From NCBI RefSeq assembly GCF_021491355.1, contig NZ_JAKENF010000002.1:1054001-1118000 (forward strand): 64,000 nt of DNA. Reading direction: 5' to 3'. This DNA comes from Alitabrizicola rongguiensis (lineage in GTDB: Bacteria > Pseudomonadota > Alphaproteobacteria > Rhodobacterales > Rhodobacteraceae). Every line of letters starts with the position of its first letter. Position 1 is the stretch's first letter. Shown in pieces: positions 26,346 to 35,221 of this stretch. A program made the position numbers and the translations under genes. Under the pieces are notes generated by a model. It saw only the letters and a list, made by a program, of their open reading frames with translations. It did not search any database and was not told the origin of the DNA.

Positions 26346-26443
26346 GCGGCGGGATGCGTGGTGGCGACCCGCGGCCCGTCGCTAACTGGTGCAAAGTGCC
26401 GGATGCGGCCTCGCTGAACCGGCCACGCCATGGCACGAGACGA

Positions 26444-28438
26444 TCAGTTGCGGCCCAGCCGGTCCTGCGGCAGATGGCAGTCGATGACGTGGTCTGGGCC
26501 CAACTGCAGCCGGGGCGGTTCCTGAGTTTCACAGATTGCGCCGATCTTCCGTGGGCAGCGAGAGTGAAAGATGCAGCCAGTCATCGGGCCAGTCGCACTG
26601 GGAATCTCGCCGCTGAGCCTCACACGATGCGCGGGCCGGTCCTCGATAGAGGGGACCGACGAAAGCAGAGCTTCGGTATAAGGGTGGTGGGGGCCCTCGA
26701 ACACCGCCTTTGCCGGACCGACTTCCAACAACCTGCCAAGATAGAGAACCGCGATGCGATCCGAGATGTAGCGCACTACGCCAAGGTCGTGAGAAATGAA
26801 GATGTAGCTGACCCGCTCGCTGCTCTGCAGTTCCACCAGCAGGTTGAGGATCGCCGCCTGCACGGAAACATCCAGCGCCGAAGTCGGCTCGTCGCAGATC
26901 ACAACGCGCGGCTCGCCGGCAAAGGCACGGGCGATCGCGACCCGCTGCTTCAGGCCTCCTGACAATTGCCGTGGCCGCGCGGACAGGTGGCGCGGGGTCA
27001 GCCTGACCGCTCGCGTCAAGTCTTCGATCCGCCGCGTCCGCTCCTCCGGCGACAGGTTCAGCAAGCGCGAGATCGTGCGCCCGATCATGCGCCGAACCGT
27101 ATGCGACCGGTTCAGCGCCGAATCCGGGTTCTGAAACACGATTTGCATCGCCTTGACCTGATCGAGTGATCGGTCCGCCAAGCGGGCGCCGAGCGTCTTG
27201 CCATCCAGAAGGATCGTGCTTTCGGGATCGGGTCGAGTAAGGCCAAGAATAGCGTGGGCCAGCGTGGTCTTGCCGCTGCCGGATTCACCAACCAGGCCCA
27301 GGGTCTCGCCCTCGCGCAGGGTCAAGTCGACCTCGCTGACAGCGCGAATGTGGTGGGCGCTTTGCCCGAAGGTCTTGCTGACCTGGTGCAGTTCCAGAAC
27401 CGGCTCGCCCAGACCGGGCTCGCGGCTGGCTGACGGCAGACCAGTGCCGGTGGCCCGCAACTCTCCGATACGATCTTCGTGGTGACATCGCGACATCCCG
27501 TCACCCGACCACTTCGCCTCGGGGATCACCGCGCGGCAGAGGGGATCAGCAAGCCGGCAGCGCTCCGCGAAGATGCACCCTTGGGTGATGCTGCCGGGCA
27601 GCGGCAGGAAGCCCGGAATCGTTGAGAGCGGCGCATCGGCCTTGCTGCGGTTGCGGTCGGGCAGGCACCGCAGCAACTCCGCCGTATAGGGATGCCGAGG
27701 CGCACGGAACAGTTCGGCAGTGGAGCCCTCTTCGACCAGCTGACCCGCATAAAGAACCCCGACGCGATCGCACATCTGCGCCACGACGGCGAGGTTGTGG
27801 CTGATGAACAGGATCGAGGTCTTCAGATCGTGGCGAAGCTGCCGGATCAGGTCGAGCACCTCTGCCTCGACCGTCGCGTCGAGGCCGGTCGTGGGTTCGT
27901 CAAGGATCAGCAAGGATGGGTTGCTCGCCAGCGCCATGGCAATGCAGACCCGCTGCTGCATCCCCCCCGATAGTTGATGGGGAAACCGCGCCATGACCGA
28001 AAGCGGATCGCGGATCCGCACCCTCTCCAGCATTTCGACGCTGCGGCGTTGCCAGTCCGCACGCTGCTCGCCAAGCAGTTCGAAGACCTCGGCCAGCTGA
28101 CGGCCAGTACGGATCGACGGGTTCAGCGCCCTCCCCGGGTCCTGGTAGACCATCGCGACCGAGCGACGCCGCAGATCCTGAAGCTGTGCGGTATCAAGCG
28201 CATAGACGTCGTGCCCGTCGATCAGTATCCGGCCTGACTCGACCTGACCGTTGCGCGGCAGATAGCGCAATGCAGCAAAGGCGGTTGTCGACTTGCCGCA
28301 GCCGGATTCCCCAACCAGCCCGTAAGCCTCTCCCCGACCGATCTCGATGCTGACATTGTCAAGGATGCGCTGCATCTGGCCCTTGACACTGTAGCCGACC
28401 GACAGTCCCTCGATCCTGAGCGAGGAGGTCTCAGTCAT
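26444..28438 (-). CDS. Dipeptide-type ABC transporter ATPase, fused DppD-DppF
   Basis: The 664-residue protein has two complete ABC domains joined head to tail, each with its own C-terminal oligopeptide-binding cap. The first has Walker A GESGCGKST and LSGGMQQRV. The second has GESGSGKTT and LSGGLKQRV. Cysteine-bearing caps (GCIFAERC and GCIFHSRC) are typical of Dpp/Opp ATPases. I placed the start at ATG 28438, overlapping the permease stop codon by 8 nt. It is the last gene of an operon that starts with two oxygenase genes, so the importer probably supplies their substrate. Confidence 0.88.
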   Translation of the reverse strand: MTETSSLRIEGLSVGYSVKGQMQRILDNVSIEIGRGEAYGLVGESGCGKSTTAFAALRYLPRNGQVESGRILIDGHDVYALDTAQLQDLRRRSVAMVYQDPGRALNPSIRTGRQLAEVFELLGEQRADWQRRSVEMLERVRIRDPLSVMARFPHQLSGGMQQRVCIAMALASNPSLLILDEPTTGLDATVEAEVLDLIRQLRHDLKTSILFISHNLAVVAQMCDRVGVLYAGQLVEEGSTAELFRAPRHPYTAELLRCLPDRNRSKADAPLSTIPGFLPLPGSITQGCIFAERCRLADPLCRAVIPEAKWSGDGMSRCHHEDRIGELRATGTGLPSASREPGLGEPVLELHQVSKTFGQSAHHIRAVSEVDLTLREGETLGLVGESGSGKTTLAHAILGLTRPDPESTILLDGKTLGARLADRSLDQVKAMQIVFQNPDSALNRSHTVRRMIGRTISRLLNLSPEERTRRIEDLTRAVRLTPRHLSARPRQLSGGLKQRVAIARAFAGEPRVVICDEPTSALDVSVQAAILNLLVELQSSERVSYIFISHDLGVVRYISDRIAVLYLGRLLEVGPAKAVFEGPHHPYTEALLSSVPSIEDRPAHRVRLSGEIPSATGPMTGCIFHSRCPRKIGAICETQEPPRLQLGPDHVIDCHLPQDRLGRN

Positions 28439-29303
28439 TGAGGGCCCCCTGCACACTGTCCGCGACCAGGTTCACGCCGATGACAAGCGTAGCAATCGCA
28501 AGGCCATCGAACAGGACTGTCCACCAGTAACCACCGCCGATCAGCCCATAGCTCGACGCGATCGAAAGTCCCCAGTCGGGGGAAGGAGGCTGAATGCCAA
28601 AGCCGATGAAGCTGAGCGTCGCCACGGTAAAGATGGCATAGCCAAGCCGGACCGTCGCCTCGACCAGGATCGCCGGCATGACGTTCGGCAAAATCTCGAC
28701 GAACATGGTATAGAGCGGGTTTTCGCGCCGCAGTTCCGCCGCCGAGACATAATCGAGGCCGCGCTCGCTCAGAACCGCTGCCCGCACAGTGCGGCCGATA
28801 ATGGGCACATAGGTGAAGCCGATCACGAACAAGACGGTGGTGGTCGAGGCACCAAGCGCGGTGAGTGCAAGAAGCGCCACGACCACGGTCGGCAGGGCAA
28901 GGATCGCGTCGACGAGCCGGCTCATCACCTCGTCGAAGACCCCGCCGAAATATCCCATCGCCAGACCAAGCGCCGTCCCCAGGGCTGTGCTCAGGAGCGT
29001 GGCAAGCGGCGCGACCGTAAGGATGTCGCGCGCGCCCACGATCACGCGCGAAAAGATATCCCGACCTAGGTCGTCCGTGCCAAACCAGTGCGCGGCCGAG
29101 GGCGGCATCAGCGTGTTCATCACGTCGGTCTCGAAGGGGTCATAGGGCACGAGCGCCGCACCGAAGATGGCGCAGCCGATCCAGAAAAGCGTGATCGCTG
29201 CGCCGATCACGAAAGAGGGTCGCCGTACGAGACGGCTGGCCAGACTGCGGGGCGCGGACTTTTGTGTCGTGCGATCCTGCTCGGGGGCCGCTGTCGCGGT
29301 CAT
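28431..29303 (-). CDS. Dipeptide-type ABC transporter permease, DppC-like
   Basis: This 290-residue inner-membrane protein has a cytoplasmic N-terminus, one helix, the conserved HWFGTDDLGRDIFSRVIVGAR segment and the permease domain (EAA-like loop around AAELRRENPLYTMFVEILPN, given in parts). It overlaps the DppB-like gene upstream and the ATPase downstream, consistent with a single translation-coupled unit. Confidence 0.88.
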   Translation of the reverse strand: MTATAAPEQDRTTQKSAPRSLASRLVRRPSFVIGAAITLFWIGCAIFGAALVPYDPFETDVMNTLMPPSAAHWFGTDDLGRDIFSRVIVGARDILTVAPLATLLSTALGTALGLAMGYFGGVFDEVMSRLVDAILALPTVVVALLALTALGASTTTVLFVIGFTYVPIIGRTVRAAVLSERGLDYVSAAELRRENPLYTMFVEILPNVMPAILVEATVRLGYAIFTVATLSFIGFGIQPPSPDWGLSIASSYGLIGGGYWWTVLFDGLAIATLVIGVNLVADSVQGALND

Positions 29304-30238
29304 TCGTCACCTCCGTGGCGGATGCGAGGATCCAGCAGGGCATAGAGCAGATCAGCGATCAGCGTCGTTGCCGTGAAGAGGATGCCGATGGACAGGATTC
29401 CCGCCTGGAGCATGGGGAAATCCTTCTTGTTGGCGGCGGTATAGATCAGGCTGCCTATTCCCTGATACTGGAACAGGATCTCGATCACCACCAGACCGCC
29501 GATCAGGTAGACGGTCTGGGTGGCGATGACGCTGATGGTGGGCAGAAGCGCGTTGCGCAACACGTGGCGCCAGATCACGCGGGGATAGCTGAGACCCTTC
29601 AGAACAGCGGTGCGTGTATAGTCGGCGTCGAGCGCCTCGATCATGCCGGCGCGCGCCATCCGGGCGATGTAGCCGAACAGCACCAGAACAAGCGGGATGG
29701 CCGGCAGGATCAGGTGATACACTTGGGTCAGAAGCCCGGCACCCTCCGGTGCGGTGGCCGAGATGGGGAACCAGCGCAACCAGACGCCGAAGATCAGGAT
29801 CAGGATGATCCCGGATACGAATTCCGGCACAATCGTCGCTGCCAGACCAAGCGCCGAAAGAATCCGGTCCGCGGCTCGGTCGCGATACAACGCGGCAATC
29901 GTTCCGCCCAGCAGGCCGAGTGGAACCACCATGAGAAATGCGACCAGCGCCAGCTTGGCCGAGTTGAGCAGCGCTGTCCAAAGGAACGGCGCGACGGGGG
30001 CCCGATAGGCATAGGATTCACCCAGATCGCCGGTCACGAAGCCACCGATCCAGGTTGCATATTGCTCCAGCAACGGCCGATCCGTGCCAAGCTCGTGGTT
30101 CAACTGCTCGACCGCCCGGGCATCTGCAAAGGGACCGAGCATCGCGCGGCCGACATTTCCCGGCAGCATCCGCGCACCTGCGAAGATCAGCACGCTCAGC
30201 AACCAGAGCGTTGCAACCGAAAGCAACAGCCGCTTCAT
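29300..30238 (-). CDS. Dipeptide-type ABC transporter permease, DppB-like
   Basis: This 312-residue permease of the DppB/GsiC family has a first membrane helix, a long periplasmic loop (DRPLLEQYATWIGGFVTGDLGES) and the permease core with the EAA-like segment ALDADYTRTAVLKGLSYPRV in parts. It is preceded by a hairpin-bearing gap after the binding-protein gene and overlaps the DppC-like gene by 4 nt. Confidence 0.88.
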   Translation of the reverse strand: MKRLLLSVATLWLLSVLIFAGARMLPGNVGRAMLGPFADARAVEQLNHELGTDRPLLEQYATWIGGFVTGDLGESYAYRAPVAPFLWTALLNSAKLALVAFLMVVPLGLLGGTIAALYRDRAADRILSALGLAATIVPEFVSGIILILIFGVWLRWFPISATAPEGAGLLTQVYHLILPAIPLVLVLFGYIARMARAGMIEALDADYTRTAVLKGLSYPRVIWRHVLRNALLPTISVIATQTVYLIGGLVVIEILFQYQGIGSLIYTAANKKDFPMLQAGILSIGILFTATTLIADLLYALLDPRIRHGGDE

Positions 30239-30350
30239 CAGGTATCTAGCGATCGGCCTGTCCCCCGCTCGCCAATTGGCTGTAAGCCCAGCCTTCTGCC
30301 ACCATCATCACCTGCTCGCCCGCATCTCTCCGCCCGATCCCCCTGGCGCC

Positions 30351-30381
30351 GGCAGACCCCGGCATAGCGCCGGGGCCTGCC
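30351..30381 (-). terminator. GC-rich hairpin after the binding-protein gene
   Basis: A stem of 12 base pairs with one mismatch (GGCAG-a-CCCCGGC against GCCGGGG-c-CTGCC, 5-nt loop) lies 17 nt after the binding-protein stop codon and 113 nt before the permease start. It has no T-run, so it is more likely an mRNA-protecting or partial-termination element than a full stop. Confidence 0.65.
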
Positions 30382-30397
30382 AAAGGCTGTGTCTTGA

Positions 30398-32056
30398 TCA
30401 GACGCTGGCCCTTTGCAGGAACAGGTGACTCATCGCCGTCGGCTCAACACCAGTGACGCCCTTCCTGGTGGCTGTCAGGAAATCGTAGAAGTAGCCGTAG
30501 ATGATCGGCGTTTCGTCCAGCAGCAGCCGCTGGATCTTGCCGGCCGTGTCCTTTTGCGACTCGAGATCGAGTGAGGCGACGAAGCTCGTGACGAGCCCGT
30601 CATACTCCTTGTTGTTGAAATGTGCCGAGTTCCAGGTCCCGGTGCTGAGCAGAGGTGCCTGCAGGAAGACGTTGGGCACTCCACGGTGACCGTAGTCGGT
30701 AATGCCCATCGTCGAGTCGAGCCAGGGCGAGTTGCCGGGCACAGCATCGCCGTAATAGGCCCCCTGATCCATGATGTTCAGCTTGATGTTGCCGCCGATG
30801 GCCTGCACAGCATTCTGGATCACCTGAGCGTATTGCGGGATTTCGAGGTACTTTTCTGTGGTCAGCTCCACCTCGAAACCGTCCGCCATCCCGGCGGCTT
30901 CCAAGAGTTGTTTGGCCTGAGCGAGGTCGATCTGCCTCTGGGCGACGCTGGTATCGGTCGACGGAAAGGCTGGCATGAACGGGCTGTCATTGCCGATCTG
31001 AGCCTTGCCCCGCATCAGTCCCTCGACCAGCTTCGGCCGGTCGAGCGTCAGCGCCACGGCCTGGCGCACACGCTTGTCAGTAAACGGCGCCATGTCGGTG
31101 CGCATGTGCACTTCCTGATGGGCCGACGACGGGGTGCTGATGATCGTGACATCCGGGTTGCTCAGCAGCGCCGCGCCCTGAAGCACCGGGATCTGCTCGA
31201 TCACGTCAAGCTGACCGCCGAGCATGGCCAGGATCTGAGGCTGGTAGTCCTCGTAGAAGGTGATCTCGACGCGGTCGAGATTTGGAGCACCGCCCCAGTA
31301 GTCGGGGTTCCTCTCAAAGCTAGCACCCTGCTTGGGCACGTATTTGACCATCTTGAACGGCCCGGTGCCGTTCATGTCCTTCTCGAAGTCACCGGCATAG
31401 TCCGCCGGCAGAATGACCGCGTTGTAGTTGTCGGTCGAAACCACATAGGGGAAACCGCCGTTGGGCGCATCCAGGTGGAATTCGACCGTGTAGTCATCGA
31501 CCTTGCGCGTACCGCCCTTGGACAGAACCCCGGTGAAGGCCGACAGCGAGTTCGAGCCATTCTCGGGGTCGGTCAGCCGATCGAACGTTGCAACGACGTC
31601 ATCGGCGGTCATTTCCTTGCCGCTGTGGAACTTGACACCCTGACGCAGCTTGAATGTCCAGACAGAGCCATCGGCATTCGGGGACCAGCTGAGCGCAAGC
31701 AGGGGTTGGGCGGTCAGGTCAGGGGCCGAAAGAACAAGGTTCTCGGCCACTTGAGACAGGACAGTGATACCTCCGCCATCGGCAATCTTCACCGGGTCGA
31801 TGGCGCCCGCCGGCACGATCTGCCCGACGCGGATCGTGCCTCCGGTCGCCGCCCGGGCGGGCGAGGGCAAGAGAAGCTCGAAACCAGCGGCACCTGTGGT
31901 TGCCGAAAGAAGCGGCAGCGAGAGGCCAAGGACAGAACCGTGGCGCATGAAGTCGCGTCGGCTGATCCGTCCATCGACAAGCCCGTCGATCAGGTGGTTC
32001 TCAATCTCGCTCCGCCCCCGGCGCAGCCGGTCGATAAGCCGACGATCCTTAGCCAT
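30398..32056 (-). CDS. Dipeptide-type ABC transporter periplasmic binding protein (SBP family 5)
   Basis: The 552-residue protein starts with about 30 hydrophilic residues, then a twin-arginine signal (RISRRDFMRHG and a hydrophobic core ending in ARA). The mature part has the family 5 pattern (WTFKLRQGVKFHSGKEMTADDV; FERNPDYWGGAP; SPFMPAFPSTD). I chose ATG 32056 because AGGAGAGATCA precedes it. Family 5 receptors bind peptides, opines, heme, nickel or betaine-like compounds. Two oxygenase genes lie upstream, so I expect an N-containing small molecule that is oxidised after uptake. Tat export suggests the receptor folds before export. Confidence 0.87.
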   Translation of the reverse strand: MAKDRRLIDRLRRGRSEIENHLIDGLVDGRISRRDFMRHGSVLGLSLPLLSATTGAAGFELLLPSPARAATGGTIRVGQIVPAGAIDPVKIADGGGITVLSQVAENLVLSAPDLTAQPLLALSWSPNADGSVWTFKLRQGVKFHSGKEMTADDVVATFDRLTDPENGSNSLSAFTGVLSKGGTRKVDDYTVEFHLDAPNGGFPYVVSTDNYNAVILPADYAGDFEKDMNGTGPFKMVKYVPKQGASFERNPDYWGGAPNLDRVEITFYEDYQPQILAMLGGQLDVIEQIPVLQGAALLSNPDVTIISTPSSAHQEVHMRTDMAPFTDKRVRQAVALTLDRPKLVEGLMRGKAQIGNDSPFMPAFPSTDTSVAQRQIDLAQAKQLLEAAGMADGFEVELTTEKYLEIPQYAQVIQNAVQAIGGNIKLNIMDQGAYYGDAVPGNSPWLDSTMGITDYGHRGVPNVFLQAPLLSTGTWNSAHFNNKEYDGLVTSFVASLDLESQKDTAGKIQRLLLDETPIIYGYFYDFLTATRKGVTGVEPTAMSHLFLQRASV

Positions 32057-32187
32057 TGATCTCTCCTGTTGGTTTCCCTTGGTCTTTGCCTGGGTGTCGT
32101 TCCGCGTTTCCTGTACCGTCGCTTTCTGACATTCCGCCGCCAATTCCGCCTCGCGGTCAATCGCGACGTGAGCCGGCGGCGCAAAGT

Positions 32188-33324
32188 TCACGCGCCACTG
32201 AGCGCCTGCTGCATCCGGCGGCTGTAATAGCGGTAGAAATCGAGCACCGGCCCTTCGAAATCGGCTGGGGCCAGCGGCCCGGCGCTGTGATGGGCCGAAG
32301 CCATCCCCGCCATCAGCCCGACAAGCACATCCTTGTCCTCCGCCATGGTGTCGTTGAACAGCGTCACTGCATGGGCAACGGCGTCGTCGGTCCAGCCGTC
32401 GCCATAGAAGATCAGGCCGAGCCGCGCCTTGACACGGTCGATCGCTTCCGGCTGGACGCAGATGAACGAGCTGTAATCACCGCCGCAGCCTGAAACGAGC
32501 CCGGGCGGGATCGCGAACATCACGCAGTTGTCCACTTCGGCCTCGGTCAGATCGGGGTGCCCCTTGTTGGAACGCGGAAGATCAGGAGAATAGCCGGCAT
32601 TGTATCCGAAATAGGCATCCCCCGCCGGAAAATGCGAACAAAGCCGCGTCGGGTTGACCGGATGCAGCGTGGTCTTGTGCAGCGGCGTCAGGTGATAGCC
32701 TTCCATGAAGTTCTCGATCAGGCACTTCCAGTTGGTGTGCCAGATCTCATCGGCGACGTAGCGTAGCTTCATCTCCTCCATGTGATAGTTGCGGATCAGC
32801 GCGCTCAGACCCTCTAGCCGCGGGGTCAGCGGTTCGGGATTGCGGCCAAGATTCGTGAAGAGAAAGCCGTGCCATTCCTCGACCGGAAACTCTGGCAGGC
32901 GGCAGGATTTGCGGTCGAAACTCTTGTGGGACTCCATCCGGGGTGCGCCGGCAAGGCCGCCCTCGAAATCGTAGGACCACTGATGGTAGGGGCAGACAAG
33001 TCGAGACCGGTTCCCGCTGCCTTGGGCAAGCAGCGCGCCACGGTGGCGACAGACATTGGAAAAGACCCTTAGCATCCCATTTTCGCCACGAACGGCTACA
33101 AGCGGTTCGTCGCACAACTGGAAAGCCATGTAGTCCCCAGTCTTGGCAACCTCTTCCGAACGGCCGAAGCACAGCCATTCGCGACCGAACAGACGTTCTC
33201 GTTCAAGTGCCGCGATATCTTCGTCGATGTAGTAGCTGCGCGGCATCGACCAGGCCTGATCGTAATCGAGCACTTCGCTCTGCTTCAGCGCCTGAGCAAG
33301 TTTCTTGAACTTGTCCTGTCCCAT
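32188..33324 (-). CDS. Rieske non-haem iron monooxygenase (GbcA/CntA-like)
   Basis: This 378-residue oxygenase alpha subunit has Rieske motif C92-x-H94 (CRHRG) and C111-x2-H114 (CPYHQW). Its catalytic iron site is in ENFMEGYHLTPLH (H211, H216), with E204 as the likely bridge to the Rieske cluster and acidic residues near 329-332 as the third ligand. The Glu bridge is typical of enzymes acting on quaternary ammonium compounds such as carnitine, glycine betaine or stachydrine, where the first step is N-demethylation or C-N cleavage. No reductase gene is nearby, so electrons must come from elsewhere. The 11-nt gap to the 2OG oxygenase gene indicates one operon. Confidence 0.82.
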   Translation of the reverse strand: MGQDKFKKLAQALKQSEVLDYDQAWSMPRSYYIDEDIAALERERLFGREWLCFGRSEEVAKTGDYMAFQLCDEPLVAVRGENGMLRVFSNVCRHRGALLAQGSGNRSRLVCPYHQWSYDFEGGLAGAPRMESHKSFDRKSCRLPEFPVEEWHGFLFTNLGRNPEPLTPRLEGLSALIRNYHMEEMKLRYVADEIWHTNWKCLIENFMEGYHLTPLHKTTLHPVNPTRLCSHFPAGDAYFGYNAGYSPDLPRSNKGHPDLTEAEVDNCVMFAIPPGLVSGCGGDYSSFICVQPEAIDRVKARLGLIFYGDGWTDDAVAHAVTLFNDTMAEDKDVLVGLMAGMASAHHSAGPLAPADFEGPVLDFYRYYSRRMQQALSGA

Positions 33325-33335
33325 GGTGTCTCCGA

Positions 33336-34124
33336 TCAGGCCGCGCGGCCATAAAATCCGATCTGCTCCTGCTTGCTGAACATCACGCCCGGACGTTCGT
33401 AATACGAGAAGACGGCAATGTAGCGGGACCGGGGGCCCTTGCAGGTCGTGACCCTGTGGAGAGTGTTCTTGCCCTTGAAGACGTTCAATGTGCCCGCGGT
33501 CAGGTGGAGGGTCTTCGTTTCGGGGTCTCGGCCCTCGAGCGTGGCTGCAACACCATCATAGTTGGGATCGGTGTCCGTGCGCAGGTTCGAGCGATACTGA
33601 AAGTCTCCGCCGCCGCTCGGCGCCTGCAGCAGCAGGGTCGTGGTAAATTCAGAACGGTCGAAGTGCCAGTTCAATGCCTCGCCGTCGCCGTAGCGCATGA
33701 CGTTCAGCCGGGCGAGCGGGTCGCGCATGGTGAAAAGCGTGGCCTTTTCCATCGTGGCAGCCAGAAACACGGCGAACTGGGGCCATTCATAGATCCACGC
33801 CGGCACGCTTTCAGCGATCTGGTCGCCGCAAACCGTATGATTGATCGTATTGACCTTGTTCAGCGCCGGGTGCCCTTCGGAAATGCCAGGTACTTCGTCG
33901 CGAAAATAGACGTTGTGAGCGCGCTTGTGGACGAAGGACAGCGTTTCCATGACAGGTTCGATCTGGGTCATGGCCCGCGCCACAGCCTCGGGCTTCACGA
34001 AGCCCTCGAGGTTGAACATGCCTTCCTTGGCGAGGTCGGCCCGGCAACGGGCCACGAGGTCGTTCCAGGCGGGCGAACCGGGTTGGTCGAGCGGGAACCG
34101 GTCAAGATCGAGTATTTCACGCAT
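33336..34124 (-). CDS. 2-oxoglutarate/Fe(II)-dependent oxygenase
   Basis: The 262-residue protein has the double-stranded beta-helix metal triad H154-x-D156 (WHFDRSEF) and H223 (TLHRVT), with R234 suitably placed for 2-oxoglutarate binding (SRYIAVFSYY). It has no signal peptide. It is the first gene of the operon that continues with a Rieske monooxygenase and a dipeptide-type importer, and it is divergent from a LysR gene across a clean palindrome. Two oxygenases of different chemistry in one operon suggests successive hydroxylation or demethylation of one imported compound. The substrate is unknown. Confidence 0.82.
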   Translation of the reverse strand: MREILDLDRFPLDQPGSPAWNDLVARCRADLAKEGMFNLEGFVKPEAVARAMTQIEPVMETLSFVHKRAHNVYFRDEVPGISEGHPALNKVNTINHTVCGDQIAESVPAWIYEWPQFAVFLAATMEKATLFTMRDPLARLNVMRYGDGEALNWHFDRSEFTTTLLLQAPSGGGDFQYRSNLRTDTDPNYDGVAATLEGRDPETKTLHLTAGTLNVFKGKNTLHRVTTCKGPRSRYIAVFSYYERPGVMFSKQEQIGFYGRAA

Positions 34125-34200
34125 CTGGGCCTCTCAGGTTGGTTTCTGAAATCAAGGTGGCTCAGATTCTTCTTTTCACAAGCGGGCAAAATGTTAAGTT

Positions 34201-34219
34201 GGCTTAGAAAATCTAAGCC
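34201..34219. promoter_or_regulatory. LysR-type operator, perfect palindrome
   Basis: Arms GGCTTAGA and TCTAAGCC are perfect inverts around AAA, ending 4 nt before the LysR start codon. It contains a T-N11-A core, the LysR-type binding pattern. A half-site GGCTCAGA lies upstream at 34159-34166, consistent with a recognition and activation site pair for the divergent oxygenase operon. Confidence 0.65.
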
Positions 34220-34223
34220 AGAG

Positions 34224-35153
34224 ATGTCCACCCGCCTTCCCCCTCTCAATGCCCTGCGCGCCTTCGAGGCGGCGGCCCGGACAGGCAGCTATGTCGGCGC
34301 CGCCCGCGAGATTGGCGTATCGCCTGCTGCGATCAGCCAGCAGGTGCGAAACCTCGAGATGTTCTTCGACAAACGCCTGTTCGCACGGCACAACAACCGC
34401 GTAGTGCTGACCGATGCCGGCCATGCGATCTTTGCCGGGACGACCGAGGCTTTGCAGGCGATCTCGACTGTCACCGAGCAGACACTGACCGGTACGACCC
34501 GATCGCGGCTGGTCATCAGCGTGCTCCCCTCGGTTGCCAGACGCTGGCTTGCGCCGCAGCTCTCCACCTTTGTCCAGACAGAACCGCAGATCCGTTTCGC
34601 GCTCCGCGTCGAGGAAGATCCGGTGGATTTCGACAAGGGCGAGATCGACCTGCGGATCTGCTACGGCACCGACCTTTATCCAGAACTGACGCGCATCGAA
34701 CTGCGCCGGGACGAGGTTCTACCAGTTTGCAGCCCTGGCTACCTTGCGCGCAACCCTGCGGCCATGGGCCCGGGCCTCGAGGGTGTTCCGGACGAGGACC
34801 TGATTCACACCGATTGGGGGCCAGGTTTCGGCTCCCTCCCCTCCTGGGAGGCATGGTTCGGCCGCTATGGATTGGTCCGGCCCGGACGATCGAAGGGGTT
34901 CGTCGTCGGCATGTCCGGACTTGCGCTCGATTTCGCTTGCGAAGGTTTGGGTGTCGCCCTTGGCCAGCGCATGCTGGCTGAAGAGGATCTCAGGAACGGG
35001 CGGCTGGTTGCGCTGTCTTCGCTGGCGATGCCCCTCGGCCATCCCTACAGCCTAGTCTACCCCCGCGGACGCAGCCGGAAAACAGGCCTGCAAAAGCTGC
35101 TCGCCTGGTTGCAGCCGCCCAGGACTGGCGGCCGGTCACAGGTGACAACCTGA
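34224..35153 (+). CDS. LysR-family regulator (GcvA-like) of the oxygenase operon
   Basis: The 309-residue protein starts MSTRLPPLNALRAFEAAARTG, the typical GcvA/AmpR-type opening, with the helix-turn-helix at about residues 22-45 (VGAAREIGVSPAAISQQVRNLE) and a C-terminal periplasmic-binding-like effector domain. The frame stays open far upstream, but that part is antisense to the oxygenase gene and should not be included. The start codon is adjacent to the palindrome at 34201, consistent with autoregulation. Confidence 0.85.
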   Translation: MSTRLPPLNALRAFEAAARTGSYVGAAREIGVSPAAISQQVRNLEMFFDKRLFARHNNRVVLTDAGHAIFAGTTEALQAISTVTEQTLTGTTRSRLVISVLPSVARRWLAPQLSTFVQTEPQIRFALRVEEDPVDFDKGEIDLRICYGTDLYPELTRIELRRDEVLPVCSPGYLARNPAAMGPGLEGVPDEDLIHTDWGPGFGSLPSWEAWFGRYGLVRPGRSKGFVVGMSGLALDFACEGLGVALGQRMLAEEDLRNGRLVALSSLAMPLGHPYSLVYPRGRSRKTGLQKLLAWLQPPRTGGRSQVTT

Positions 35154-35221
35154 CTTAAGCGTGCCCCATCGGCAATCGACGCGGCACGACAGCTACCGGC
35201 GACTGGCGGCGGACATCCCGA

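Noticed and set aside
33456-34223. N-terminal extension of the LysR gene
   Set aside because: The frame is open upstream but antisense to the 2OG oxygenase gene. The LysR family starts at MSTRLPPLNALRAF.
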